A DNA stretch of 64,000 nucleotides, from NCBI GenBank assembly GCA_030374765.1, contig JARGXX010000071.1, positions 1,178,001 to 1,242,000 of the forward strand, written 5' to 3'. The notes below the pieces were generated by a model. It made no database searches. It saw nothing but the letters and a program-made list of their open reading frames with translations, and was not told the origin of the DNA. This stretch comes from Agarophyton chilense. Its lineage: Eukaryota; Rhodophyta; Florideophyceae; Gracilariales; Gracilariaceae. A program made the position numbers and the translations under genes. Shown here in pieces: positions 1-9,379 of the stretch (position 1 is its first letter; each line of letters begins with the position of its first letter).

Positions 1-201
1 AGCAACTGGTTGCTGGAAATGAACAACAGAAATGGTTTCTTTGATGTTTGACCCTTTTGATTTGGATCAGATGCATCCCACCTTTGAGGGGATTCAAACC
101 ATATGTACGATTAATTTTACGGACTTGAGCTCGACTTCAACAAACCCCGGGATACGGGGATGTCGCAATCATGTCCAATACGCTTGACGCTATTGAGCAA
201 T

Positions 202-2565
202 TTATGAAGCGAACTCCAATGCAAGTTCTCTCATCGCTTCTATTCCCCTTCCCTTCTCTCTCCGTCGTCGTGCAAGATCTGTCTTCTGGTCGTTAAAAGG
301 CTGCCTTTCGCCACTAGCTATAGCCCTGGCAATATCGCCCTTGTTTGATCCCATGTCCAACTGATCCATATCGCCATTCTCTCGACGTTTCCCGTTCCGG
401 ACTTCTTTCATCAATTCAGCGAATTCTGCAGGTTTGTCGCTTAGTGTAAAAGACCGGGCGACATGTCCAAGATGTAGATTTCGAACGTGAAAGAAATGCC
501 GTACCTCCCGAGCATGAGTAGCATAGGCCCTGCAGTACGCCTGAAATCCTGCAAGGGCCAATTGCTTCATACTTTCGTTTTCTTGAACGAGCTTTTCGAG
601 ATTCTCTTGCACTACTGACGTCACAAACCTCATTGCGTAGGTAATGTTGTGCGGACTTTGTACTCTAAATTTAGGGTACATGCCTGCGAGAGCAGCAGAG
701 CTGGATATTTCGGTTATTGACACACCGTGGCCTTCTAGTTTACCAATATATGCCCTCTCAGAAGGTAGCAGAAAGAGCAATGCATCACCTTGTGCCCCAA
801 TTCGGGCAGTTCGACCGGCACGATGAAGATATTCCAGCTCCTCCCCTTGTCCACCGGTCGGAGGATCGTACTGGACAGCAAATGATAGGCCGCTCAAATC
901 AAGCCCTCTTGCAGCAACATCAGTGCACAGCAGAACTGCTCTGCTGCTTTGTCTGAAGCCCCGAAGCGACTCCGTCCTGTCCTTTTGTGAATGATTTCCG
1001 TGAATGTGATAGATTTGTAAGGGTACAAATGATTCCTTGGGCCCTGTTTCCTTTTTTCTATCTAGTTCTTGCGGAAGCTTCAGTCTCTTGAACAAATCAT
1101 AATGAAAATCTACAGAGTCGCAAGTGCTGAAGAAAACGATTACTTTGCACGTTGGCACTTCGCTCTCCTCCTTGACTGAATTAACGTGTTTGAGAGCACG
1201 GAGCCTCAAAAAACATGCTAAAGTGACGAGGCGATGGCGTTGTTCGACGATGCAGAAATGCTGCTTGAGCTGGGTTGGCATTGCAAACTGACGTCTGGAA
1301 CCACTTGATTGTATGTTGACGGACACCTCAACAGGATCCTGCATCGAAAAGTTTGCAAGTCTTTCCACATCTTTGCGTAGCGTCGCAGAGAGGAGAATAT
1401 TTGACCTGATCTTATCAATCTCATTCTTTCTATCGAGCCTCTCGATAACCTCCTTAATCTCTCCTTCAAAGCCTAGATCAAGCAAACGATCTGCCTCGTC
1501 CAGGATTAGAAATTCACATGAATCGTGCGTGAAACTTTTCGTGTTTCTCAAATGGTCAAGAAGTCGACCAGGTGTTGCCACTAGAAGACTGATTCCTTTT
1601 CGAAGGCGGGCTTTCTCTCTTTTCTTGCTTTCGCCTCCGACAACAGACCCAGTAACTATCCAGTGCCAGGGGCGAAACAACTTGCTGGCCTCAACTTCAA
1701 CTTGATTGGCAAGCTCACGCGTTGGCACAACGACAATAGCCATTGCCCCATCTTCTCGAACTATCCGCCGCCTTCTATTTAGGAGATAATGAGCGATTGG
1801 TAAAAGGTATGCAAGTGTCTTTCCTGAGCCCGTCGCGCTTCGCACAAGGATGTCGATTGCCAGTTGCCCATCTTTGAGGTTCAACATGGTTTCCAACAGC
1901 TTTTCTTGTACTTTCGTGGGCATTTTAATGCTCATTCTTGATGTGAGATGATAACATATGGAACGATACAAGCCTAACTCTTCAAACGTTTTAGAAGAGA
2001 AATGCTCGTTCTCTCCGCTGCCTCGATCAACTTCAATATCATCCATCTCGAGTTCTCGCTTACCGAGGTCCTCTGACTTACTTCCCGTTCTCTGTAGCGA
2101 ACCGATCACAGAAAAAGTCGCTTGTACGGCGTCTGTAGTGTCAACCATTTCTGGAGGAGCAGAGTTTGTTTGGGGATTCGTTCGCTTTATTGCTGCTTCC
2201 TCGTCTTTGAAGTTTTCTCGGATCTCTCTAGCACTGCCTTGCTCAATAACAAGGTTAGGTAGAGCCTTAAGCCGCTCGAGAGAAGCGCTATATCTCTGCC
2301 GTTTGGAAGCTCGAATATCACCTTTCGGTTTGTCCGCACGACATTCAGGTGTCTTTCCACCCTCGATTCCACTCACAAATTCATCAGAGGCCACGGGTTT
2401 GAAACCGCTCGATTTCTTCGTATTGGCTTGCCTCATTCCAGCTTTCAATTTCAATTGAACTTCCGCTCTTCTCCTTTTCTTCCATGAGCCCTTCAACTTC
2501 TCTTTTGGAATTGAAAAGCTTCTAGACGCTCTCGTAGATTCAGAAACGGAAATATTGAGCTCCAT
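202..2565 (-). CDS. DBP7: DEAD-box ATP-dependent RNA helicase, Dbp7/DDX31 type
   Basis: Intact 787-aa frame starting at ATG. Visible motifs: Walker A ATGSGKT (residues 244-250), PTRELA (about 281), TPGRLLD (about 331), DEAD (356-359), SAT (394-396), a TDVAARGLD block (about 548) and HRAGRTAR (581-588). After the helicase core, residues about 645-705 hold the YCRAYATHAR...LHLGHVARSF block of the DUF4217 extension, seen in the Dbp7/Dbp4/Dbp10/Has1/Spb4 group. The RSATGSGKTLAYLLPI form of motif I fits Dbp7/DDX31 best. Known role: nucleolar helicase in 60S ribosomal subunit assembly. The N-terminal 190 residues are basic, low in conservation and probably disordered. The gene is head-to-head with RPB6, 550 bp apart. 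No intron is needed. Family is sure; the Dbp7 assignment is likely. Confidence 0.93.
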   Translation of the reverse strand: MELNISVSESTRASRSFSIPKEKLKGSWKKRRRAEVQLKLKAGMRQANTKKSSGFKPVASDEFVSGIEGGKTPECRADKPKGDIRASKRQRYSASLERLKALPNLVIEQGSAREIRENFKDEEAAIKRTNPQTNSAPPEMVDTTDAVQATFSVIGSLQRTGSKSEDLGKRELEMDDIEVDRGSGENEHFSSKTFEELGLYRSICYHLTSRMSIKMPTKVQEKLLETMLNLKDGQLAIDILVRSATGSGKTLAYLLPIAHYLLNRRRRIVREDGAMAIVVVPTRELANQVEVEASKLFRPWHWIVTGSVVGGESKKREKARLRKGISLLVATPGRLLDHLRNTKSFTHDSCEFLILDEADRLLDLGFEGEIKEVIERLDRKNEIDKIRSNILLSATLRKDVERLANFSMQDPVEVSVNIQSSGSRRQFAMPTQLKQHFCIVEQRHRLVTLACFLRLRALKHVNSVKEESEVPTCKVIVFFSTCDSVDFHYDLFKRLKLPQELDRKKETGPKESFVPLQIYHIHGNHSQKDRTESLRGFRQSSRAVLLCTDVAARGLDLSGLSFAVQYDPPTGGQGEELEYLHRAGRTARIGAQGDALLFLLPSERAYIGKLEGHGVSITEISSSAALAGMYPKFRVQSPHNITYAMRFVTSVVQENLEKLVQENESMKQLALAGFQAYCRAYATHAREVRHFFHVRNLHLGHVARSFTLSDKPAEFAELMKEVRNGKRRENGDMDQLDMGSNKGDIARAIASGERQPFNDQKTDLARRRREKGRGIEAMRELALEFAS

Positions 2566-3115
2566 GTTTTTTCTTTACTTCATGTATCGTCAAAAGCTCT
2601 TGCTTTCTTCGATGATACACCTTCGAAGAGGGTCCTCAGAAATACAGCTCCGATACGAAAAAATTGCGTGGCTCTTGACTTTCTATCCAAAATCGTTAAC
2701 ACGAACGTCGTCCATGGTTTGTGCGTACCAACATATGACATCTGAGAAACTGACATGTCTATGATATCTGTGTAATGTTTGGGAAGAAGAACAAGACGTG
2801 TCCTTTGTCTAGTGGTTACACCACAGAGTCCTCATATAAAGCCTTCTGTAAGCCTTCTAACATGGCTTTGCCCATACTATTCTTTTCAGGTTGAAACTGC
2901 GGAATCCTGTGAGAAAGGTTCAGAGTCCTTCAATATTTGAAATAAAGGAGGGTAGCCTCTAAATTTCGAAAAAAAGTCAAACAAAGATCTTATTAACCGA
3001 ACGGTTCTTTTTCACCCGTCTGCGTAAGAGATCACCGGCTTGTTCAGCTGGGAGGGTCAGGTGCCCGGGAAGTCTGATAAATTTCACTTTGACGAGGCGT
3101 ACTTTGTAAGCGCAA
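2566..3115. other. Divergent intergenic region, helicase / RPB6
   Basis: 550 bp between two genes read away from each other, so it should hold both promoters. On the + strand a TATAAA lies at 2835-2840, 276 bp before the RPB6 ATG. A GTAAGC...TTTTCAG pair at 2848-2889 could be a very short 5'-UTR intron but is unproven. A short tRNA-like stretch begins near 2800 (see findings). No coding sequence is convincing here. Confidence 0.5.
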
Positions 3116-3685
3116 ATGGACGAAGACGATGTTGATAACCAGTACGTGCAGATTCACGAGCGCTGGGGGAGATTTGCTTCTTATGCACTAGGTGTTTTGC
3201 TAACTATCTTTCGGCATTTTATAGTATACAGGATTACAACGACGACGTTCCGCAGGAGGAGGATTATGAAGAAGACAATGTAGACAACCCAAGAGAACCA
3301 GAGACTGGCGCATCAAAAAACGGTCTTGTAGACGCCACGCCGGCAGAAGAGAAGATAACTACGAAATTCCTCACCAAATACGAGAGAGGTGAGTTTTTTT
3401 GTACGACTTCAGTTGATGTATGAGCAGCAGTTTCTAACTAATGCACCAAAATACTATCGTTGCGTAACGGCAGCACGTATATTAGGAACACGGGCGCTAC
3501 AACTGAGCATGGGTGCACCACCGATGGTAGAGGTAATGGGTGATACGGACCCCCTTGTTATAGCCAAACGAGAGCTTCAGGAAAAGAAAATACCAATCAC
3601 AATTAGAAGGTTTTTGCCGGATGGGACGTATGAGGATTGGACTTTGCAAGAACTCAATATCCCGAGCATGGGCTCTGCACCGTAA
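3116..3685 (+). CDS. RPB6: RNA polymerases I, II and III common subunit RPB6 (ABC23), three exons
   Basis: Exons 3116-3141, 3225-3388 and 3474-3685 give 133 aa. Intron 1 (83 bp) starts GTACGT and ends ATAG; intron 2 (85 bp) starts GTGAGT and ends GCAG. Both contain CTAAC close to the 3' end as a branch site, and the phases fit. The product has the family's acidic N-terminal tail (residues 1-50, many D/E) and then the conserved core with [27 protein letters not shown] and [10 protein letters not shown], ending in IPITIRR..PDG.YEDW. Length matches RPB6 elsewhere (127-155 aa). Role: small shared subunit that stabilises the clamp and assembly of all three nuclear RNA polymerases. It is the only host gene here that clearly needs splicing. 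It converges on the epimerase gene with 119 bp between stops. Confidence 0.95.
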
Positions 3686-3804
3686 TGTCACCCGAAATAC
3701 ATGGATTGGGGGAGTAGGCACTTCGAGACTTTTCAGCATGCATTGATACAAACACCATTTAATGCATCGGCGAAGAATATCGGTTCATGAACTAAACAAA
3801 AACT

Positions 3805-4932
3805 TTACTCGACACCTAACAGTTGAGCTCCAACCCATGTTTCCCCTGGTTCAACAGTGGCTGGGTTTGTGACGCACGCTGGTTCGATGCATATGAAATT
3901 TCTCCATCCTGGGTCCGCGCCTTCCGCTCCGAACGGATTCCAAAGTGTTGTGTCTGGCAATGTAGGGGTTTTCTTAATCTTTAGCACTTTCAGGGAGGCG
4001 AAGTCGAACATTGCAAGTTCTTCTGGTGCATTCAAATAAATCCGATCTGTTTCTTCACTAATCATTGTTCCTGCACCGCTGTCTTCCTGTTCTGGCATTT
4101 CCTTATCGCCATCTAGTCGATTGAGATGCTTTCGGCTCTCGAATCCAAACACGCGAGCATCTTCAACAGTTGTTGTCTTAAAATAGTTGTGAAAAGCACA
4201 CGTAAATGAGAATGGTTTGTCATCTGTGTTTCTGACCGATAACTTTGTTTCCAGCCCACTAAAACTGAGCGTTACAGTGTACTCCGCATCAAACTTATAA
4301 GGCCATGCTGCTGTTGCATCTTGACCAGACTCACTGCTCAAGCCAAATACAGCAGACACTGAACCGTCTTCATTCACCTCCGTGTTGCGGATTCGCCAAT
4401 CAGAAACACGTGCGAATCCGTGTTGAACCAGGTCACCATACGGACCAAACTGAGGAAAGCATATGGGAATACCTCCTCTGATTGCCTTTCCACCTAGTTG
4501 CCACTTGTTCTGATCCGAAACCCAGAAATGGTCCTCTCCCCGAGTTGTCCAGCTGGTCACTGCGGCACCATAGCAGTATATTTGGGCTTGTTGCGAACTT
4601 GGTGCATGACGAATGATAACCTTGGGCATATTATTGTTTCCCATGGTTATTTCAATTGGTTGGTCCTCCGGCGGTGCGTCGGTTGGGGGCATGGGTGGAA
4701 GGTTGGGGTCATTTTGGTCAACAGAGCGACGACGAACGTTAAGTTCCTCTTGTAGCTGCTTCGCGATATCATCAAAATTAGCAGCCATCAAGGTTGGACA
4801 GCGAGGCAAAGAGTCACGTTTTGGTCCGACTCTCTCAGTTATCTTGCATGTTCGCAAAAATTCAGAGCTGTGCAAGCTAGACCGAAGAGAATACCCAAGA
4901 ACGCATGATGGAGCAAATGCTGAGTACCACAT
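3805..4932 (-). CDS. Glucose-6-phosphate 1-epimerase (aldose-1-epimerase superfamily)
   Basis: 375-aa frame from ATG at 4932. Residues about 95-375 match hexose-6-phosphate mutarotases of the YeaD/YMR099c type: IRGGIPICFPQFGP (151-164), QHGFAR (170-175, with the probable catalytic His171) and ICIEPACVTNP near the C-terminus (probable catalytic Glu350). Reaction: interconversion of alpha- and beta-glucose 6-phosphate, feeding glycolysis and the pentose phosphate route. The first 48 residues are basic and rich in S, R and L, unlike the core. They may be an organelle transit peptide, or translation may begin at the second ATG (4788, MAANFDD). Residues 70-92 are a proline-rich linker. The gene is divergent from the La gene. 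Function is confident; location in the cell is open. Confidence 0.9.
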   Translation of the reverse strand: MWYSAFAPSCVLGYSLRSSLHSSEFLRTCKITERVGPKRDSLPRCPTLMAANFDDIAKQLQEELNVRRRSVDQNDPNLPPMPPTDAPPEDQPIEITMGNNNMPKVIIRHAPSSQQAQIYCYGAAVTSWTTRGEDHFWVSDQNKWQLGGKAIRGGIPICFPQFGPYGDLVQHGFARVSDWRIRNTEVNEDGSVSAVFGLSSESGQDATAAWPYKFDAEYTVTLSFSGLETKLSVRNTDDKPFSFTCAFHNYFKTTTVEDARVFGFESRKHLNRLDGDKEMPEQEDSGAGTMISEETDRIYLNAPEELAMFDFASLKVLKIKKTPTLPDTTLWNPFGAEGADPGWRNFICIEPACVTNPATVEPGETWVGAQLLGVE

Positions 4933-5665
4933 ATTGATAATCTTTGGGAACCAAAGACTGCCTGTGCTCGAGAGTAGTAGTTTGCGGCGTGCGGATGAGT
5001 TCCAATGCTGTGCCTACGAGAAGGCGAAGCGCTCACGCACACTAATGATTTCTGATTCAATGTGATGCGGATCTCTGTTGCGTGCGAGCAGTGTAGCGTT
5101 GTTCGTTCTTTCAGTTTCCTCAGTGTTTTCAAGTGGTCCAGGAATCAGAGGTCAACCTCGATCGCGTTAAAAACAGACACACAGAAATAAGCAGTTTCGT
5201 GGGTTGCTGACCGGATCTTCTTACGTACTCGTCGTCAGGTTCGCCCAATTTGCTGCTGTCCAAGATACTCCAGGCTGAACCCTAACAAGTTGAGATGTAC
5301 CCTGCGTAGTTGCTTTGTGGTTGGTAGGATCCAGAAATTTCAACCAGATCAGGTGAAAGTTGAGATTCGAAGGAACCTGGCAAACGATACGATGGGTCCA
5401 GGTGATCCATTCTTGATACAAATGATCTCACACATATAGCTTCACGAAAAAAAATTTTGCCCATTTTATTTTTGGACATTGTTTTCGAGACATTGATCCA
5501 TAGTACGGATCAATATGTCTGAAAAGCAATGGATTCCATGGTGGTGCTCCGTTTGGCGACCGTCGGTGCTCATGCCATGTGGGTCAGCCAAAAGCAGAAA
5601 CCAAGGTTGCTCCATTCGAAAGCGTCCCTCTGACAAGCTTTGCATTCTCCGGGAACGAAACAAAC
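4933..5665. other. Divergent intergenic region, epimerase / La
   Basis: 733 bp between genes transcribed away from each other. The frame of La stays open up to 5579 but contains no ATG before 5666. No TATA box, tRNA or other RNA gene was recognised. A long A/T run lies at 5445-5475. Confidence 0.5.
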
Positions 5666-6889
5666 ATGGTTCCTTCACAAACTGAGAATGTGAAACAAAT
5701 TGACCTGGAGGCAATCCGAACTCAGATTGAGTACTATTTCTCAGACTCCAATCTCCCCAGGGACAAGTTTCTACGAGCGAAGACAGAGGAGAACGAAAAA
5801 GGGTACGTCCCCATACCGGTTTTATTATCATTCAAAAGACTAGAGGCTCTTGGCGCAAACGTGCAGAATGTCATTCAAGCCGTAACAGGCTCTGAGCTCA
5901 TTGGGCTTGACAAGGCACACACAAGTATTAGGCGTCTTGTTCCGCTTCCTGAGGAAGATCTTTTTCCGCAGCGCGCAATATTTGTAAAGGGATGGGCTCC
6001 GGGCGGACCTGAGCCCACATTGGAATATTTCAAGGAGCTCTTTGCCCCCTCTGGGAAGGTTCTTTCTGTAAAAATACGAAGATGGAAGGATGAGAAGGGT
6101 AGACATTTCAAGGGTTCCGTCTTTGTGGAAATGGAAAGCGCTGAAGCAGTCGAGAGAGTCCAAGCTGAAGAATATACTATAACTACCAAAGACGAACAAG
6201 GTTATGATTTTGAGAAAACACTTGTGGTGTTGCCGGTTGACGAATACTTTGCGCAAAAACAGAAGGAAAAGAAAGCATTTCATGAACGAAAGCAACAAGA
6301 GCGCGCGCTCAGAAAGCAACGAAGAGGTAAGCATGAGATTAAAGGAGAAGTGAAGACTGAGGTTAAGGCAGAACTTTCTTCAGAGGTGAAGTCGAAAGCT
6401 AGCTCAGATGGTAAATCAGAAAGTAAGGCGGAAGATAAAGTGGAAGAAAATGGAAAACAGCCAGCGTCATGCGACGATTCAAATGATAAGAAATTTACCC
6501 ATGGTCTCATACTGAAGTTTGAAGGTTTTGGTGCTGACGTCTCTCGAGAAGATATTCGCGAGGCTTTCGAACCCCATGGAGATGTTGCATGGGTAGATTT
6601 CCGCATGGGGGATTCCGAAGGTCACATTCGTTTTGCTAACGAGGGAGCCGCCAAAACGGCTTGCGAAGCGATTCAAAAGTCAGGAACAGAGTTTGGCGGC
6701 AAAGTGCCCACTTTCTCTGTGCTAGAAGGTGAGGCAGAAGAACTATATTGGAAGCAACTTTGGGAACAGAAGCAAGCCAACTTTAGAAATTCAAAGAAAC
6801 GACGCAGAGAGCAAGGTCGGAACGGCAGGGGCGGGGGCAAGCGGTTCCGTTCGGGCCGGGGTAGATCTGGTTTTCGACGAGGCTCGTAG
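5666..6889 (+). CDS. SSB: La protein (La autoantigen / SSB homologue)
   Basis: 407 aa from the first in-frame ATG, which sits in a good context (ACAAACATGG); human La has 408. Domains: La motif at about 12-95 with QIEYYFSDSNLPRDKFL, RRM1 at about 104-190 with AIFVKGW and GSVFVEM, a lysine/glutamate-rich linker at about 200-275, and a second, divergent RRM at about 280-352 of the xRRM type (GLILKFEGFG, GHIRFA). The tail has a KKRRR basic cluster (nuclear signal) and RG-rich repeats (about 376-407). Role: binds the 3' UUU-OH ends of new RNA polymerase III transcripts, protects tRNA precursors and helps their folding. The linker has repeated VK-x-E/K-V-K-x-E units. An extra upstream exon cannot be excluded. 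Confidence 0.92.
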   Translation: MVPSQTENVKQIDLEAIRTQIEYYFSDSNLPRDKFLRAKTEENEKGYVPIPVLLSFKRLEALGANVQNVIQAVTGSELIGLDKAHTSIRRLVPLPEEDLFPQRAIFVKGWAPGGPEPTLEYFKELFAPSGKVLSVKIRRWKDEKGRHFKGSVFVEMESAEAVERVQAEEYTITTKDEQGYDFEKTLVVLPVDEYFAQKQKEKKAFHERKQQERALRKQRRGKHEIKGEVKTEVKAELSSEVKSKASSDGKSESKAEDKVEENGKQPASCDDSNDKKFTHGLILKFEGFGADVSREDIREAFEPHGDVAWVDFRMGDSEGHIRFANEGAAKTACEAIQKSGTEFGGKVPTFSVLEGEAEELYWKQLWEQKQANFRNSKKRRREQGRNGRGGGKRFRSGRGRSGFRRGS

Positions 6890-7830
6890 AGTGCGTCATG
6901 TGTGCGCTCCAGGATCCCCAAACTCTTAAACGTATGTCTGAAGCGTTGCCAGTTGGACAGAAAGGCCAGAACTCTAAATGAGATAGAGAGTAACCCTATA
7001 TCCTCTTTTCGGCCAGCGAGTTTTTCACGACGGCTGAGCGCTACTATGCTACGGACTATCCTCGACAAGCTGCCAGATACAGCCTATGTATATCTTCATA
7101 TTCTGGAGAGTAGTGAGCAGTACGGTGGGATAGTGATCAGATAGGCTTTGCGGTTATCGCAGCACTACACGATGTACGGTCTTTTTATCACTAGACTGTA
7201 TGTAGCAATAACCCCTGCTGTCAACGTGCAGTGCATTTGATTACCGCTTGGAACGAACGTGTCCTGCATGCAGCCGTACGTTTATCATTTGTAGGGGCCC
7301 AACTGTGAAATATCGTCACCCCGTGCTCTCTATAGAAGTCGTCGGTCACCCTCAGTGCAAAGCAGAGTATTCTGAAACATTTTGCATTTCTCGTCTCGCA
7401 CGTTGCACTGTTCTGTGTTGTCTTTCAGTGTTTTGTTTGTCAAACGACTTCGTTTGGTGGAGATTGACTCAAAGAGTGCTGATGGTACGTACGAACAATT
7501 GCGCTACGCCAATGCAATGTGGCCAGGCAAACAATTCATCTTGCAAATCATTTGATTTGGCCCTGCTTTCCGAAAGAGGAAAAGAGAGTCCTCTCTCAGC
7601 CTATTCGGTTCAGAATTCTCCCGGAGATAGTGAATGAAGTTTGTAAGCCTGAAAACGCAGAAGAATATAAATACCGCCACCATGTGAACAATTTGGCTGA
7701 TGTTCTTGCAACCTCATCGCACTCGACTGTTCTATCTTCTTCACCCACAACTCTATCGCCTCGCGCTCTACTCTGTTCGAGAACTGTTTCATCCGTCTGT
7801 GTGTTCAACTAGTATTTGTCAATCCTCAAG
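6890..7830. other. Intergenic region, La to BAR gene
   Basis: 941 bp between two + strand genes. It holds the La 3' end and the BAR-gene promoter. Open frames at 7248-7637 and 7519-7812 lack family motifs, and the first lacks an ATG start; they are not called as genes. No RNA gene is seen. Confidence 0.5.
7666..7673 (+). promoter_or_regulatory. Probable TATA box of the BAR-domain gene
   Basis: TATAAATA in a GC-balanced stretch, 158 bp before the ATG at 7831. A start site about 25-30 bp downstream would leave a 5' UTR of roughly 130 nt. An ATGTGA in strong context at 7682 would lie upstream of that start and so should not act as a uORF. Confidence 0.4.
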
Positions 7831-8682
7831 ATGATGCACAAAATCAAGAAAGCTGCCGTCCGTGACAAGACTGCTGACAACGCAGAGTTTGCGGACTACA
7901 AGAATCGACTTGAACGTCTCGGAGCGTACCTTCAAGCTTCGTCGGCAGCATTAAACGAGTCAGAAAAAGCATGGAAGGAAGTTTGCAATCGTCAAAAGGT
8001 TTTTGCCGAGGCATTTGCTAACAGTTATCCCGACAAGGATGAGGTAAGAGATTTTGGAAAGCAATCGGCTCAAGCGTCTCAGGTATTGGTGAAGGAATTT
8101 GTTCTCAAGACGGAGGGTTCTACTGCACCGCATTGGGGGGTAGACGCTACCGTGCAGGATTACTTGACTGAGCTTGGCGACATTTCCGTTGAGTATAAAC
8201 CTGTTGCAGACGCTAAGACTGAAGTTGTGCTATACACGAAGAAGGTTGATGACCTTCAGAATGTTAAGAAGCCCGATGAGGCGAAGATTGCTCGCAACAT
8301 TGAGAAATTAGAAGAGGCTAAAAAGACGTATGAAGACATTCTCGATCGTGTGGTTGAGAAAATGAAAGAGGTATATAACAAGCGACAGGTGGCTTTGAAG
8401 GCTACGTATGTTGCCTACTGGAGTTCTCAGCTGCGTGCGTTTAATCTCCTGGACGCGTCTTTGGAACCGACTCGCGAGTTTGTGCAGAGCTCAGTTGAGG
8501 CTTTGAGTTGCATTCGCATTAAGAGCATGACTCCTGACGATGTTTCAAAGTTCCTTGAAACTAACACTACGCCAAGTTGCTCGCCCAAAAAGGCGGATAC
8601 GACAGGCACCAAGGAGTTGCCTACTTCTCCGGTGGAGGAAGCTACGGAAACGCCAAACGAGCCGCCGGTGACTGCTGTGTAG
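7831..8682 (+). CDS. BAR-domain-like coiled-coil protein
   Basis: 283 aa from ATG at 7831; the open frame begins 15 nt earlier only at a TTG. Residues about 5-235 are almost all helical and charged, with three long amphipathic stretches (about 20-70, about 110-165, about 165-225). An early NRLERLGAYLQ helix, an FAEAFAN/YP turn and a late YVAYWSSQLRAFNLL helix resemble BAR or arfaptin/Rvs-type membrane-curving proteins. The last 45 residues are P/T/E-rich and disordered. Likely role by family: dimeric sensing or shaping of membranes in endocytosis or vesicle traffic. The call rests on overall pattern, not on an invariant motif, so a plain coiled-coil protein is the alternative. Confidence 0.6.
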   Translation: MMHKIKKAAVRDKTADNAEFADYKNRLERLGAYLQASSAALNESEKAWKEVCNRQKVFAEAFANSYPDKDEVRDFGKQSAQASQVLVKEFVLKTEGSTAPHWGVDATVQDYLTELGDISVEYKPVADAKTEVVLYTKKVDDLQNVKKPDEAKIARNIEKLEEAKKTYEDILDRVVEKMKEVYNKRQVALKATYVAYWSSQLRAFNLLDASLEPTREFVQSSVEALSCIRIKSMTPDDVSKFLETNTTPSCSPKKADTTGTKELPTSPVEEATETPNEPPVTAV

Positions 8683-9379
8683 GGTGGGTTTGGAAGTATG
8701 GAAGCGTAGTCGAGTAGGGGGCCTGATTTAAATGTAGATTAGTAGGACGAAGTGTTTTAAGCTAGGAGTGTCGTAAACAACAGTTATTCTGCGTCTTACT
8801 CTGCGCTTGTTGCAGTCTGTATAGGTGGTGTGGGCAGGTAGCAATTGCTAATCTCATCACCACCCTCTCTAGTCTGGCAAGTATGTATGGGGCTATGGGT
8901 TGCTGTATCGCGAGTGGAATGTGGCACCCAATCTCCCAAGCTGAAAACACGCAGGTGCTCAGCGGTGCAAAAGGCTCGGACAGTGGCGCAAAAAATATCT
9001 GCCACCGCTTCATGGATGGGCGTCGGCACACAGATGGGCGCCGCCACACAGATGCGCTTCCGCCTCCGCGCCGGTCGCGCAACATGCCGCGCACCGTTCG
9101 TTTCGCCGCTACGCTGGACACGTGGCGCGCGTTGTTGTATCTCGGCCTCATGGTGCGCCCCGATTCGCACACTTGCGTGTCCCGAAATGATTGTTTCTTC
9201 CTCCGGACTTGCTCTCCCGCTCGCCGCTTTGCCCCGTCGTTGTCTTCTTTTCTCGGCTGAGAGTTGGTTGTAGCGTTGCGGCTTGTTCGCTACTCAAGTT
9301 TTCTGCCGCGTCTACGTCACAACATAATACGCACTGCGCGCGTTCAGACCGCCCGCAGTTGCAATTGGCCAGCCTCAGC
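8683..9379. other. Intergenic region before the MgtC pair
   Basis: 697 bp. GC content rises here and stays high to about 15.9 kb. Overlapping open frames on both strands (8762-9273) are a by-product of GC-rich sequence and show no family motif. No RNA gene or clear promoter element is recognised. Confidence 0.45.

Noticed and set aside
7248-7637. 129-residue + frame between La and BAR genes
   Set aside because: Starts at TTG, cysteine-scattered without any spacing pattern, no family likeness.
7682-7687. ATGTGA start-stop uORF in near-perfect Kozak context before the BAR gene
   Set aside because: It lies only about 10 bp after the TATA box, so upstream of the expected transcription start.
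9191-9379. N-terminal extension of the first MgtC gene from 9191
   Set aside because: Would begin at TTG; the first ATG at 9380 gives a sensible transit-like leader.
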